Shown: piece by piece, positions 24,983 through 32,090 of the stretch
Layout of the letters: the number at the start of each line of letters is the position of its first letter
Numbering within the stretch: the stretch's first letter is position 1
NCBI RefSeq assembly: GCF_001423615.1
Contig: NZ_LMOU01000002.1
Span: 802,190 to 866,189, forward strand
DNA from: Microbacterium sp. Leaf159
GTDB lineage: Bacteria > Actinomycetota > Actinomycetes > Actinomycetales > Microbacteriaceae
Direction of reading: 5' to 3'
DNA length: 64,000 bases
Position numbers and translations under genes: made by a program
The notes under the pieces: model-generated
Told to the model about the DNA's origin: nothing
Databases searched by the model: none
Seen by the model: only the letters and a program-made list of their open reading frames with translations

Positions 24983-26028
24983 GGAACCCGCTGCAGCCAC
25001 GCGTCGGTGGCGAACTTCGACTCCACCAGTGCCTCGGCATCGGAGTACTCGTCGGCGGTGATCTCGCCGTCTTCGGCAGAGGTCAGTGAGCGGAACGTGT
25101 CCTTGAAGCGCTCGATGATCTCGGCCCGCGCGAGACCGGTCTGACTGCGCAGCGGATCGACCCGCTTCGCCGCCGACGTCGTGCCCTTGTCGCTGAGCTT
25201 CTCGCGGCCGATGCGCAGCACCTCGGTCATCATCTGACCGTCGATGTCGTACGAGAGCGTCGCGTGGTGCAGCACTCCCCCGTTCGCGAGGCGCTTCTGG
25301 GCTGCGCCGCCGATCTTGCCCGACGAGCTGGCGATGTCGTTGAGCGGCTGGTAGATCGCGTCGATCCCGAGCGAGCGCAGCGCCTGCAGCACCCAGTCGT
25401 CGAGGAAGGCATACGAGTCGGCGAAGGTCATGCCCTGCACGAGGGATGCCGGAACGTACAGCGAGTAGGTGATGATCTGCCCTGCGGCCATGAGCATCGC
25501 GCCACCGCCCGAGATGCGGCGGACGACATCGAAGCCGTGGCGAGCAGCGCCCTCGGGGTCGACCTCGTTGCGATACGACTGGAACGAGCCGATGACGACG
25601 GCCGACTGGTCCCATTCCCAGATGCGCAGGGTCGGGCGTCGGCGCCCTTCGCCCACGCGGGAGGTGAGCACCTCGTCGAGCGCGAGGTTCATGCGGGGAG
25701 AGACCGCCTTCTCGTGCACGATCTCCCAATCGAAGTCGTTCCAGCCGGGTGCCGTCACCAGCGCGCGGCGCACCGCGGTGCCGATGGCCTCCGGCGTGAA
25801 GCCGAGCAGCTGCGCGCCCTCGGGCAGAGCGCCGCGCACCGCCGCGGCGATGGCCGTGGCATCCGTCTCGACCGGCAGGCCGGTCACCGCCGCGTCGATG
25901 TCGTCGAGCGCCGTGTCGGGCTCGAGGAAGAAGTCGCCGGCGAGGTGGAAGCGAGCGATCCTGCCGTCCTCGACCTCGAGGTCGACGACGACGAGCTTTC
26001 CGCCTGGAACCTTGTATTCACCGTGCAC
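24979..26028 (-). CDS. Lipoate--protein ligase family protein (LplA-like)
   Basis: A 349-residue protein. The first ~85 residues form the small accessory domain usually found at the C-terminus of LplA; the rest is the ligase/acyltransferase domain with RRISGGGAM (RRxSGGG) and the catalytic Lys in SSGKIGGAAQKR. It attaches lipoate to E2 and GcvH proteins. The order of domains is swapped relative to E. coli LplA, as in many actinobacterial relatives. It starts with GTG; TAAGCT lies exactly 6 nt upstream, suggesting a leaderless message. It is coupled to the DNA methyltransferase gene. Confidence 0.85.
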   Translation of the reverse strand: MHGEYKVPGGKLVVVDLEVEDGRIARFHLAGDFFLEPDTALDDIDAAVTGLPVETDATAIAAAVRGALPEGAQLLGFTPEAIGTAVRRALVTAPGWNDFDWEIVHEKAVSPRMNLALDEVLTSRVGEGRRRPTLRIWEWDQSAVVIGSFQSYRNEVDPEGAARHGFDVVRRISGGGAMLMAAGQIITYSLYVPASLVQGMTFADSYAFLDDWVLQALRSLGIDAIYQPLNDIASSSGKIGGAAQKRLANGGVLHHATLSYDIDGQMMTEVLRIGREKLSDKGTTSAAKRVDPLRSQTGLARAEIIERFKDTFRSLTSAEDGEITADEYSDAEALVESKFATDAWLQRVP

Positions 26029-26076
26029 GGTTACAGCTTAAGGCGAGCGGGTCGCGCAGGCGCCGAACCCGCGGAT

Positions 26077-26814
26077 TCAGCGCCCGAGGACCACCGCACG
26101 CTCGCCGGCGCGGATCGGCGCCGAGAAGCGGTTGCCGGCCGGCGGCTGCGGGCACACGTACTGGTCCGAGAACGCGCACGGGGGCAGGTACGCCCGGTTG
26201 AAGTCGATCACTGCGGAGCCGTCTGCGGCCGGTTCCTCGATCGGCAGGAAGCGGAACCGATAGGTCTCGGTGCCGTTCGTCCCGTCGGCGAAGACCGCCG
26301 TCAGAGCGCCCTGCGGGGTGCGGGTGGCCGCGAGTGTCACGGCGACGCCGTCGAGGGTGAAGTGCAACCGGCCCGCGAGGTCGGAATCGTGGACGTGTCC
26401 GTCTATCGATGTGACCGGGATCGACTCCCCCGGCGTCGGCTCGAACACCGCCGCGATCCGCCAGCCCTCCCGAGGCGGATATGCGTCGATCGCGCTGAAC
26501 CGTTCGCGCTCGGGTCGCCGCGGGTTGAACACCCGCAGGGCGACCGTGCCGCGTCGGTCGAACACGCGCAGCTCCCGGCGTCCGAGCCTCAGCGACTCGC
26601 TGCCACGCAGGGTGACGACCGAGCCAGCGGTGCCGAGATCACTGCCGCGGATCCCTCCGTCTCCCGTGAGCGCCCACAACCCCGGAACCCCCTCCACGGC
26701 AGCGGGCTCGGTGATGAGCCAGTTCGTCGACTCGAGCGCGGCAGGACCGTACTCCGCGCCGGCATAGCGCTCACGCGACTCATGCCATGCCCGCCACTCG
26801 TCTTCGAAACCCAC
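26077..26814 (-). CDS. DUF1684 domain protein
   Basis: A 245-residue protein with the DUF1684 pattern: FEDEWRAWHESRE near the start, TNWLITEPAAVEGVPGLW, the mid-protein REGWRIAAVFEP, and the signature FNRAYLPPCAFSDQYVCPQPP at the end (quoted by parts: NRAYLPPCAFS). The role of the family is unknown. Start chosen at GTG 26814 because GGGAGGT lies 5 nt upstream; a second GTG sits one codon earlier. No signal peptide. Confidence 0.8.
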   Translation of the reverse strand: MGFEDEWRAWHESRERYAGAEYGPAALESTNWLITEPAAVEGVPGLWALTGDGGIRGSDLGTAGSVVTLRGSESLRLGRRELRVFDRRGTVALRVFNPRRPERERFSAIDAYPPREGWRIAAVFEPTPGESIPVTSIDGHVHDSDLAGRLHFTLDGVAVTLAATRTPQGALTAVFADGTNGTETYRFRFLPIEEPAADGSAVIDFNRAYLPPCAFSDQYVCPQPPAGNRFSAPIRAGERAVVLGR

Positions 26815-26893
26815 CACGCACCTCCCTCTCGCCGCGAATCTATGCGGAGGAGACACCGATATGTCGGGTCGACGTCACGCGGATTCACCCGCT

Positions 26894-26920
26894 GTAACAC
26901 CCGTTCACGGGGCGTAACAC
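26894..26920. repeat. Direct repeat of GTAACAC, 20-bp period
   Basis: Two copies of GTAACAC (26894-26900 and 26914-26920) flank a small CCCG-TTCA-CGGG hairpin in the 134-bp gap upstream of the DUF1684 gene. The two-turn spacing suggests a protein-binding site, but no regulator is assigned. Confidence 0.35.
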
Positions 26921-26948
26921 GCGGACGCGCGGGAGGGTGCGGCGCGGC

Positions 26949-27803
26949 TCAGCGCGCGGGGATGTGCGTGTCGAGCCACGAGAGGATGTCGGCTCGGACC
27001 TCGTCCTGCTGCAGCTCGTTGAAGATCTCGTGACGCGCATCGGGATAGACGAGAGTCGTGATGTCGGTGAGCCCAGAGCGCGTGCGGTACTCGTCGGCGA
27101 GCTTGTGCACGCTGCGGGGACCGCCGACCGAGTCGTCGCGCCCGACGAGAAGCAGCATCGGGATGTCTCGTCCGAGGTCCTTGCGGGGTCGACCGTAGAG
27201 CTTCGCAGCCTCGATCGGGCCGAACAGCTTCAACAGCGGAACGTCGGTGGTCAGCGGATCCTCGTCGAACGCCTTCCACACCGCGGGGTCACGGCTGAGC
27301 CACTCAAGGCCTGTGGCATCGTCGGCGGCCCAGCGGGCGTTCAGCGGTGCCGCGTTGAGCGAACCGGGCATCCGCAGAGCGGAGCCCGACAGGATCACGG
27401 CATCCCACGCTTCGGGGTGGTCGTTCACGAGCATCTGCGCGAGGAACGAGCCCCACGAGTGTCCCAGCAGCACGAGCGGAAGATCAGGATGCTCGTCCTT
27501 GATGATGCCGGTGAGCTGCCAGACGGCATCCTTGGCGGCGATCAGACCGCCCTTGCCGAGTCGCCCCAGCTTCGCAGGGCCCCCGTGCTGTCGGATGCCG
27601 GTGCGACCGTGTCCGCGATGATCGTCGGCGTAGACGTGGAAGCCCGCCTCTGTGAGAGCGGCGGCCAGCGTGCCGTAGCGACCCGCATGCTCGCCGACGC
27701 CGTGCAACAACTGCACGACTCCTCGCGCATCCCCTGCCGCCTCGTGGACGTCGTAGACGATGGCGATGCCGTCAGCATCCGTGAACTCACGCGTATCCGT
27801 CAC
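26949..27803 (-). CDS. Alpha/beta hydrolase, monoacylglycerol-lipase-like
   Basis: A 284-residue hydrolase: LLHGVGEHAGRYGTLA (oxyanion region HGxGEHAGRY, typical of monoacylglycerol lipase/lysophospholipase relatives), DDHRGHGRTG, nucleophile GHSWGS, then GRDDSVGG and DARHEIFNE for the acid and His. No signal peptide. Start GTG at 27803 with TAGGGT exactly 6 nt upstream, so probably leaderless. Likely an acylglycerol lipase or lysophospholipase. Confidence 0.85.
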   Translation of the reverse strand: MTDTREFTDADGIAIVYDVHEAAGDARGVVQLLHGVGEHAGRYGTLAAALTEAGFHVYADDHRGHGRTGIRQHGGPAKLGRLGKGGLIAAKDAVWQLTGIIKDEHPDLPLVLLGHSWGSFLAQMLVNDHPEAWDAVILSGSALRMPGSLNAAPLNARWAADDATGLEWLSRDPAVWKAFDEDPLTTDVPLLKLFGPIEAAKLYGRPRKDLGRDIPMLLLVGRDDSVGGPRSVHKLADEYRTRSGLTDITTLVYPDARHEIFNELQQDEVRADILSWLDTHIPAR

Positions 27804-27893
27804 GCCCCCACCCTACTGAGAGTGCCCGGCGCGTGTCAGGCCCGCGTCGGCGGCGTGGCCGGGCGCGCGTCGGGCGCCCGACCACGGCGCGCG

Positions 27894-28631
27894 TCAGGCG
27901 CCGAGCGCGGCGATGACACCCTGGGCGATCGCGAGGTCGGTGACCTCGTAGCCGCCGACGCCGTCTGCGGCCGAGCCCATGCGCACGCCGCCGTCTTCGT
28001 GCACGGTGCGCTTGGCTGAGAAGTGCAGGGCGTCGACGCCCGTCGCGGCGAGAGCGGCAGCGCTGGCGGCATCCACTCCGCTGCCCGCCATGATCTCGAT
28101 CTCACCGGCGGCCTCGGCTACCAGGGCGCGCAGGGTGTCGATGCCATCGATCGCGACCGAGGCCCCACCCGAGGTGAGCACGCGGCGGAGGCCGAGCGAG
28201 CGAGCGGCGACGAGCGTGGCGATGGGGTCGGCGGTCACATCGATCGCCCGATGGAGGGTGACGGATGCTCCGCCCGCGGCGTCACGCAGCCGGGCCATCG
28301 CGTCGAGGTCGAGGCGGCCCTGCGCGTCGAGCGCCCCGATCACGACGCCGTGAGCGCCGGCCTCGATCGCCGCGCGGACGTCACGCTCGGAGAGGGCGAT
28401 CTCGTCGGCGTCGTAGTGGAACCCACCGGCACGGGGGCGGATCAGCACGTGCACCTCGGGCCCCGCGGTGCGAGCGGTCTCGACCGCGAGTTCGATCGTG
28501 GCGAGCGAGGGCGTCAGTCCACCGAGCGGCAATGCCTGGGCGAGCTCTACCCGGGCGGCGCCGACGGCTCCGGCGATGCGGACTCCGGCAGGATCCTGGA
28601 CGGCGATTTCGATGGCGGGGGTTCGGGTCAC
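27894..28631 (-). CDS. cutC: CutC family protein
   Basis: A 245-residue TIM-barrel protein of the CutC family: VGAARVELAQALPLGGLTPS near the start, HVLIRPRAGGFHYDADEI, GAHGVVIGALD, SVTLHRAID, LTSGGA and a late MAGSGVD. The family was named for copper handling in E. coli, but its true role is unsettled. It starts with GTG, with CAGAAT 6 nt before it, suggesting a leaderless message. It is divergent from the MarR/MFS pair. Confidence 0.85.
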   Translation of the reverse strand: MTRTPAIEIAVQDPAGVRIAGAVGAARVELAQALPLGGLTPSLATIELAVETARTAGPEVHVLIRPRAGGFHYDADEIALSERDVRAAIEAGAHGVVIGALDAQGRLDLDAMARLRDAAGGASVTLHRAIDVTADPIATLVAARSLGLRRVLTSGGASVAIDGIDTLRALVAEAAGEIEIMAGSGVDAASAAALAATGVDALHFSAKRTVHEDGGVRMGSAADGVGGYEVTDLAIAQGVIAALGA

Positions 28632-28691
28632 CCGTCCATTCTGGCGTGTGTGACGTTCTGTTCCGATATGGGGTTTCCGGTTTCACCGAAA

Positions 28692-28714
28692 ATTACTTAG
28701 ACTGTCTAAGTAAT
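28692..28714. promoter_or_regulatory. MarR operator overlapping the start codon (23-bp palindrome)
   Basis: Perfect 11-base arms, ATTACTTAGAC and GTCTAAGTAAT, flank one central T. The right arm runs into the ATG of the MarR gene (28713), and TAGACT within it (28698-28703) can serve as the -10 box. Binding here would block transcription of marR and the MFS gene directly. Confidence 0.75.
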
Positions 28715-29153
28715 GTCTGCGTCTGATGAATCCCTCCACCTCACCGCGACAGACCTGCGCATGGCGACTTTCCGACTCGCACGGCGCCTGCGATGCGCCC
28801 GAGCCGTCGACGCGATGAGCGATGCGCAGCTCGCCGTGCTCGCCACGCTGCGCATGCACGGTCGCCGCACGATCACGGCCCTCGCCGAGCGCGAGCGCGT
28901 CACCGCACCGTCGATGACGAACATGATCAACGGCCTCGAGGAGCAGGGCTACGTGCTCCGCACTCCGGATGCCGAAGACCGCCGTCGCGTGCAGGTCGAC
29001 ATCACCGACGCGGGCACCGAGATCGTCGCGCAGACCATCAAGCGCCGAGACGAGCTGCTCGCCGAGATGCTCGCCGAGCTCGACTTCACCGAGGAAGAAC
29101 TCGCGACACTGCGCGAAGCCAGCGCCCTGATGCGAAAGGTGGTCGACCGATGA
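28713..29153 (+). CDS. MarR family repressor of the adjacent MFS transporter
   Basis: A 146-residue MarR protein with a winged helix (ITALAERERVTAPSMTNMIN, then EDRRRVQVDITDAG). It overlaps the MFS gene by 4 bp, and a perfect palindrome overlaps its own start. The arrangement is the standard autoregulated MarR/efflux pair; the ligand is probably a drug or an aromatic compound. Confidence 0.88.
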   Translation: MSASDESLHLTATDLRMATFRLARRLRCARAVDAMSDAQLAVLATLRMHGRRTITALAERERVTAPSMTNMINGLEEQGYVLRTPDAEDRRRVQVDITDAGTEIVAQTIKRRDELLAEMLAELDFTEEELATLREASALMRKVVDR

Positions 29154-30505
29154 GCGCGATGTTCCGTTCGTTCTCGAACATCAACTACCGCATCTGGTTC
29201 GCCGGTGCCCTCGTCTCGAACATCGGCGGGTGGATGCAGGCGACCGCCCAGGACTGGGTCGTGCTCACCGAGCTCACCGACAACGACGCGGCGGCCATGG
29301 GCGTCACGATGGCGCTGCAGTTCGGTCCACCGCTCGTGCTCGTGAGCCTGACCGGCTGGGTCGCCGACCGGTTCGAGCGCCGGCGCATCCTGATGGCCAC
29401 GCAGTCGGCGCTGTTGCTGCTCGCGATCGCCGTGGGTGTGCTGCTGCTCAACGGCGTCATGACCCTGCCGATGATGTTCTGCTTCGCCGCGGGCTTCGGT
29501 GTCGTCAACGCGTTCGACGCACCGGCCAGGCAGGCGTTCGTCTCCGACATGGTCTCGTCGGGCGACACGTCGAACGCGGTCGCCCTCAACTCGGCATCCT
29601 TCAACCTCGCCCGCATGATCGGCCCCGCGGTCGGAGGTCTGCTGATCGTCGCGATCGGATCGGGCTGGGTGTTCATCGCGAATGCCGTCACGTTCCTCGC
29701 GATGCTGGTCGCGCTGCTCCTGCTGCGCACCGGACAGTTGGCGCCGCGTCTCAAGAACCGCCGCCCCGGCGGGCTCGCCGAAGGCTTCCGCTACGTGTGG
29801 GGGCGCAGCGACCTGCGTGTGGTCTTCGTGACGGTCTTCCTGATCGGCGCCTTCGGCATGAACTTCCCGATCTTCGCGTCGACCATGGCGCTGGAGTTCG
29901 GGGCGGGAGCCGACGGCTACGGTGTGCTGAGCTCGGTGCTCGCGATCGGTTCGCTCGCCGGCGCACTCCTGGCCGCTCGACGCGACCGCGCGAGGGTGCG
30001 CGTCGTGATCCTCGCGGCCGGTGGCTTCGGCATCGCGGCCTTCATCTCGGCGGCGATGCCGACATACATCTCGTATGCCATCACCCTCACGTTCACCGGC
30101 TTCATGATCGTCACGCTGCTGACGACTGCGAACGGCTACGTGCAGATGACGACCGCGCCCGCGTTGCGTGGCCGCGTGCTCGCGCTCTACATGGCGGTCA
30201 TCATGGGGTCGACCCCGGTCGGAGCCCCCATCGCCGGGTGGGTCGCCGACACGTTCGGTCCTCGCAGCGCGATCATGCTCGGCGGCACCGCCGGGTTCGT
30301 GGCCTGCGCGATCGGCGCGATCTGGGTCTTCACCTCCGGTCGCCTGCACCGGTCCGAGAGCAGCCGCTTCCTGATGACGCTCGATGAGACCAGGCCGCTG
30401 AACGTGATCGACGAGGCCGAGATCCTCGATGACAAGGCTGACCCCGCGGAGTTCAGCGACGAGGTCGCCGCCACGACGCCGATCCGGACGGCAAAGAAGG
30501 ACTGA
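29150..30505 (+). CDS. MFS efflux transporter (EntS/MFS_3 type)
   Basis: A 451-residue protein with about 12 transmembrane helices. It opens FRSFSNINYRIWFAGALVSNIGGWMQATAQDW, given here by its core SNIGGWMQATAQDW, typical of the enterobactin-exporter-like MFS_3 group. The loop motif GWVADRFERRRIL follows helix 2. A charged C-terminal tail of about 60 residues ends the protein. Co-translated with MarR, it most likely exports a toxic small molecule. Confidence 0.88.
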   Translation: MSAMFRSFSNINYRIWFAGALVSNIGGWMQATAQDWVVLTELTDNDAAAMGVTMALQFGPPLVLVSLTGWVADRFERRRILMATQSALLLLAIAVGVLLLNGVMTLPMMFCFAAGFGVVNAFDAPARQAFVSDMVSSGDTSNAVALNSASFNLARMIGPAVGGLLIVAIGSGWVFIANAVTFLAMLVALLLLRTGQLAPRLKNRRPGGLAEGFRYVWGRSDLRVVFVTVFLIGAFGMNFPIFASTMALEFGAGADGYGVLSSVLAIGSLAGALLAARRDRARVRVVILAAGGFGIAAFISAAMPTYISYAITLTFTGFMIVTLLTTANGYVQMTTAPALRGRVLALYMAVIMGSTPVGAPIAGWVADTFGPRSAIMLGGTAGFVACAIGAIWVFTSGRLHRSESSRFLMTLDETRPLNVIDEAEILDDKADPAEFSDEVAATTPIRTAKKD

Positions 30506-30566
30506 CCGCGTTCTGAGAGCGTGGATGCGGTTTGTCAATGCCCTGCATCTGCGATGACAGCGGACG

Positions 30567-30572
30567 TAGCGT
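30567..30572 (+). promoter_or_regulatory. -10 element of a leaderless promoter
   Basis: TAGCGT lies exactly 6 nt before the ATG at 30579. The same TANNNT-N6-start spacing is found before the genes at 27803, 35323, 37497, 52996 and 54794. Confidence 0.5.
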
Positions 30573-30578
30573 CACTGC

Positions 30579-31007
30579 ATGGACCAGAACACAGGACGCA
30601 CCCCGCACGCCGAAGAGCCCGCTGAGGGTTCGACCGATCAGAACCCGGAGCACAACACCGCTCCGGACGGACAGTCGTCGACCGAACGCGACGAGCTGCA
30701 CGGAAACGCTCAGGGCTCAGCGCAGGGCGGTGCCATTCAGGGCGACAGCTCGCACGGCGATGCGGCACGAGGCGCCATCCAGGGCGAGGCCGAAGACGGC
30801 AACGCGCAGGGTGCAGCCCAGGGCGGCGCGATCCAGGGCGACAGCTCGCACGGCGAGTCCCCGCGTGGCGCCATCCAGGGCGACGCGAGCCCCGACCGCG
30901 ATGCGGCGCTCGGCGGCGACAAGCACACCGAAGACCAGCTGACGGCCGACAACGAGGTCGAGGAAGACGCGCTGCGCTCACTCGACCCGAACGACGCTCC
31001 CGCCTGA
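30579..31007 (+). CDS. Unknown acidic, disordered protein with two 32-residue repeats
   Basis: A 142-residue protein rich in Gly, Gln, Ala, Asp and Glu, with no hydrophobic core and no signal peptide. Residues 42-73 and 74-105 are near-identical repeats; each holds GGAIQGDSSHG followed by a RGAIQG(E/D) half-repeat. The ends are acidic (ERDELHG, NEVEEDALRSLDPNDAPA). No family is recognised; it may be a desiccation/stress hydrophilin-like protein or a flexible scaffold. The ATG follows a TAGCGT box by 6 nt, and no Shine-Dalgarno sequence is present. A strong hairpin follows the stop. Confidence 0.75.
   Translation: MDQNTGRTPHAEEPAEGSTDQNPEHNTAPDGQSSTERDELHGNAQGSAQGGAIQGDSSHGDAARGAIQGEAEDGNAQGAAQGGAIQGDSSHGESPRGAIQGDASPDRDAALGGDKHTEDQLTADNEVEEDALRSLDPNDAPA
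30702..30893. repeat. Two tandem 96-bp coding repeats
   Basis: Copies 30702-30797 and 30798-30893 encode the 32-residue repeats of the disordered protein. They are in frame and nearly identical over GNAQG(S/A)AQGGAIQGDSSHG, pointing to recent duplication. Confidence 0.75.
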
Positions 31008-31025
31008 GCGGCGGACTGTACGACG

Positions 31026-31057
31026 AAGGGGGCGGATGCCGCAGCATCCGCCCCCTT
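31026..31057. terminator. Bidirectional terminator between convergent genes
   Basis: A perfect 14-bp stem (AAGGGGGCGGATGC against GCATCCGCCCCCTT) with loop CGCA lies between the stop of the disordered-protein gene and the stop of nrdF. The AA/TT ends give a short U run in both directions. Confidence 0.85.
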
Positions 31058-31077
31058 GGTGTCGTTCAGCGTGTGAC

Positions 31078-32058
31078 TCAGAAGTCCCAGTCGTCGTCTT
31101 CCGTCGCCTCAGCCTTGCCGATGACGTAGGAGGAACCCGAACCCGAGAAGAAGTCGTGGTTCTCGTCGGCGTTCGGCGAGAGCGCAGACAGGATCGCCGG
31201 GTTCACGTTCGTGACGGTCGAGGGGAACATCGCTTCGTAGCCGAGGTTCATCAGCGCCTTGTTGGCGTTGTAGTGCAGGAACTTCTTGACGTCTTCGGTC
31301 AGGCCGACTCCGTCGTAGAGGTCCTGCGTGTACTGCACCTCGTTGTCGTAGAGCTCGAACAGCAGGTTGAAGGTGTAGTCCTTCAGCTCCTGGCGACGCT
31401 CTTCGGTCTCTTTCTCGAGACCCTTCTGGAACTTGTAGCCGATGTAATACCCGTGCACGGCCTCGTCACGGATGATGAGGCGGATCAGGTCGGCCGTGTT
31501 CGTCAGCTTCGCCTTCGACGACCAGTAGATCGGCAGGTAGAAGCCCGAGTAGAACAGGAACGACTCGAGCAGCGTCGAGGCGATCTTGCGCTTGAGCGGG
31601 TCGTCGCCCTGGTAGTAATCCATGATGATCTGAGCCTTCTTCTGAAGGTTCGGATTCTCGGTCGACCAGCGGAACGCCTCGTCGATCTCCTTCGTCGACG
31701 CGAGCGTCGAGAAGATCGAGGAGTAGCTCTTCGCGTGCACCGACTCCATGAACGCGATGTTGGTGTACACCGCCTCCTCGTGAGGGGTGATCGCATCCGG
31801 GATCAGCGAGACGGCGCCGACGGTTCCCTGGATCGTGTCGAGAAGGGTCAGGCCTGTGAAGACGCGCATCGTGAGCAGCTGCTCGTCGGGCGTCAGCGTG
31901 TTCCACGACTGGATGTCGTTCGACAGCGGCACCTTCTCGGGCAGCCAGAAGTTGTTCACCAGACGGTTCCAGACCTCGAGGTCCTTGTCGTCGATGATGC
32001 GGTTCCAGTTGATCGCCTGAACCTCGGCAACCAGCTTGATCGGGGGGTGAGGAGTCAT
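31078..32058 (-). CDS. nrdF: Class Ib ribonucleoside-diphosphate reductase, beta subunit
   Basis: A 326-residue subunit that holds the dimetal-tyrosyl radical cofactor. Ligand motifs are visible as MESVHAKSYSSIF (ExxH plus the radical Tyr) and RDEAVHGYYIG (ExxH), with ESFLFYSGFYLP between. The C-terminal tail SYVIGKAEATEDDDWDF is the part that docks in NrdE. The ATG at 32058 is the sensible start for the family length. It lies 32 nt after nrdE on the minus strand and ends the nrdHIEF operon. Confidence 0.95.
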   Translation of the reverse strand: MTPHPPIKLVAEVQAINWNRIIDDKDLEVWNRLVNNFWLPEKVPLSNDIQSWNTLTPDEQLLTMRVFTGLTLLDTIQGTVGAVSLIPDAITPHEEAVYTNIAFMESVHAKSYSSIFSTLASTKEIDEAFRWSTENPNLQKKAQIIMDYYQGDDPLKRKIASTLLESFLFYSGFYLPIYWSSKAKLTNTADLIRLIIRDEAVHGYYIGYKFQKGLEKETEERRQELKDYTFNLLFELYDNEVQYTQDLYDGVGLTEDVKKFLHYNANKALMNLGYEAMFPSTVTNVNPAILSALSPNADENHDFFSGSGSSYVIGKAEATEDDDWDF

Positions 32059-32090
32059 GTCTTCGTCGTTTCTCGTATTCAGTGACGGGA

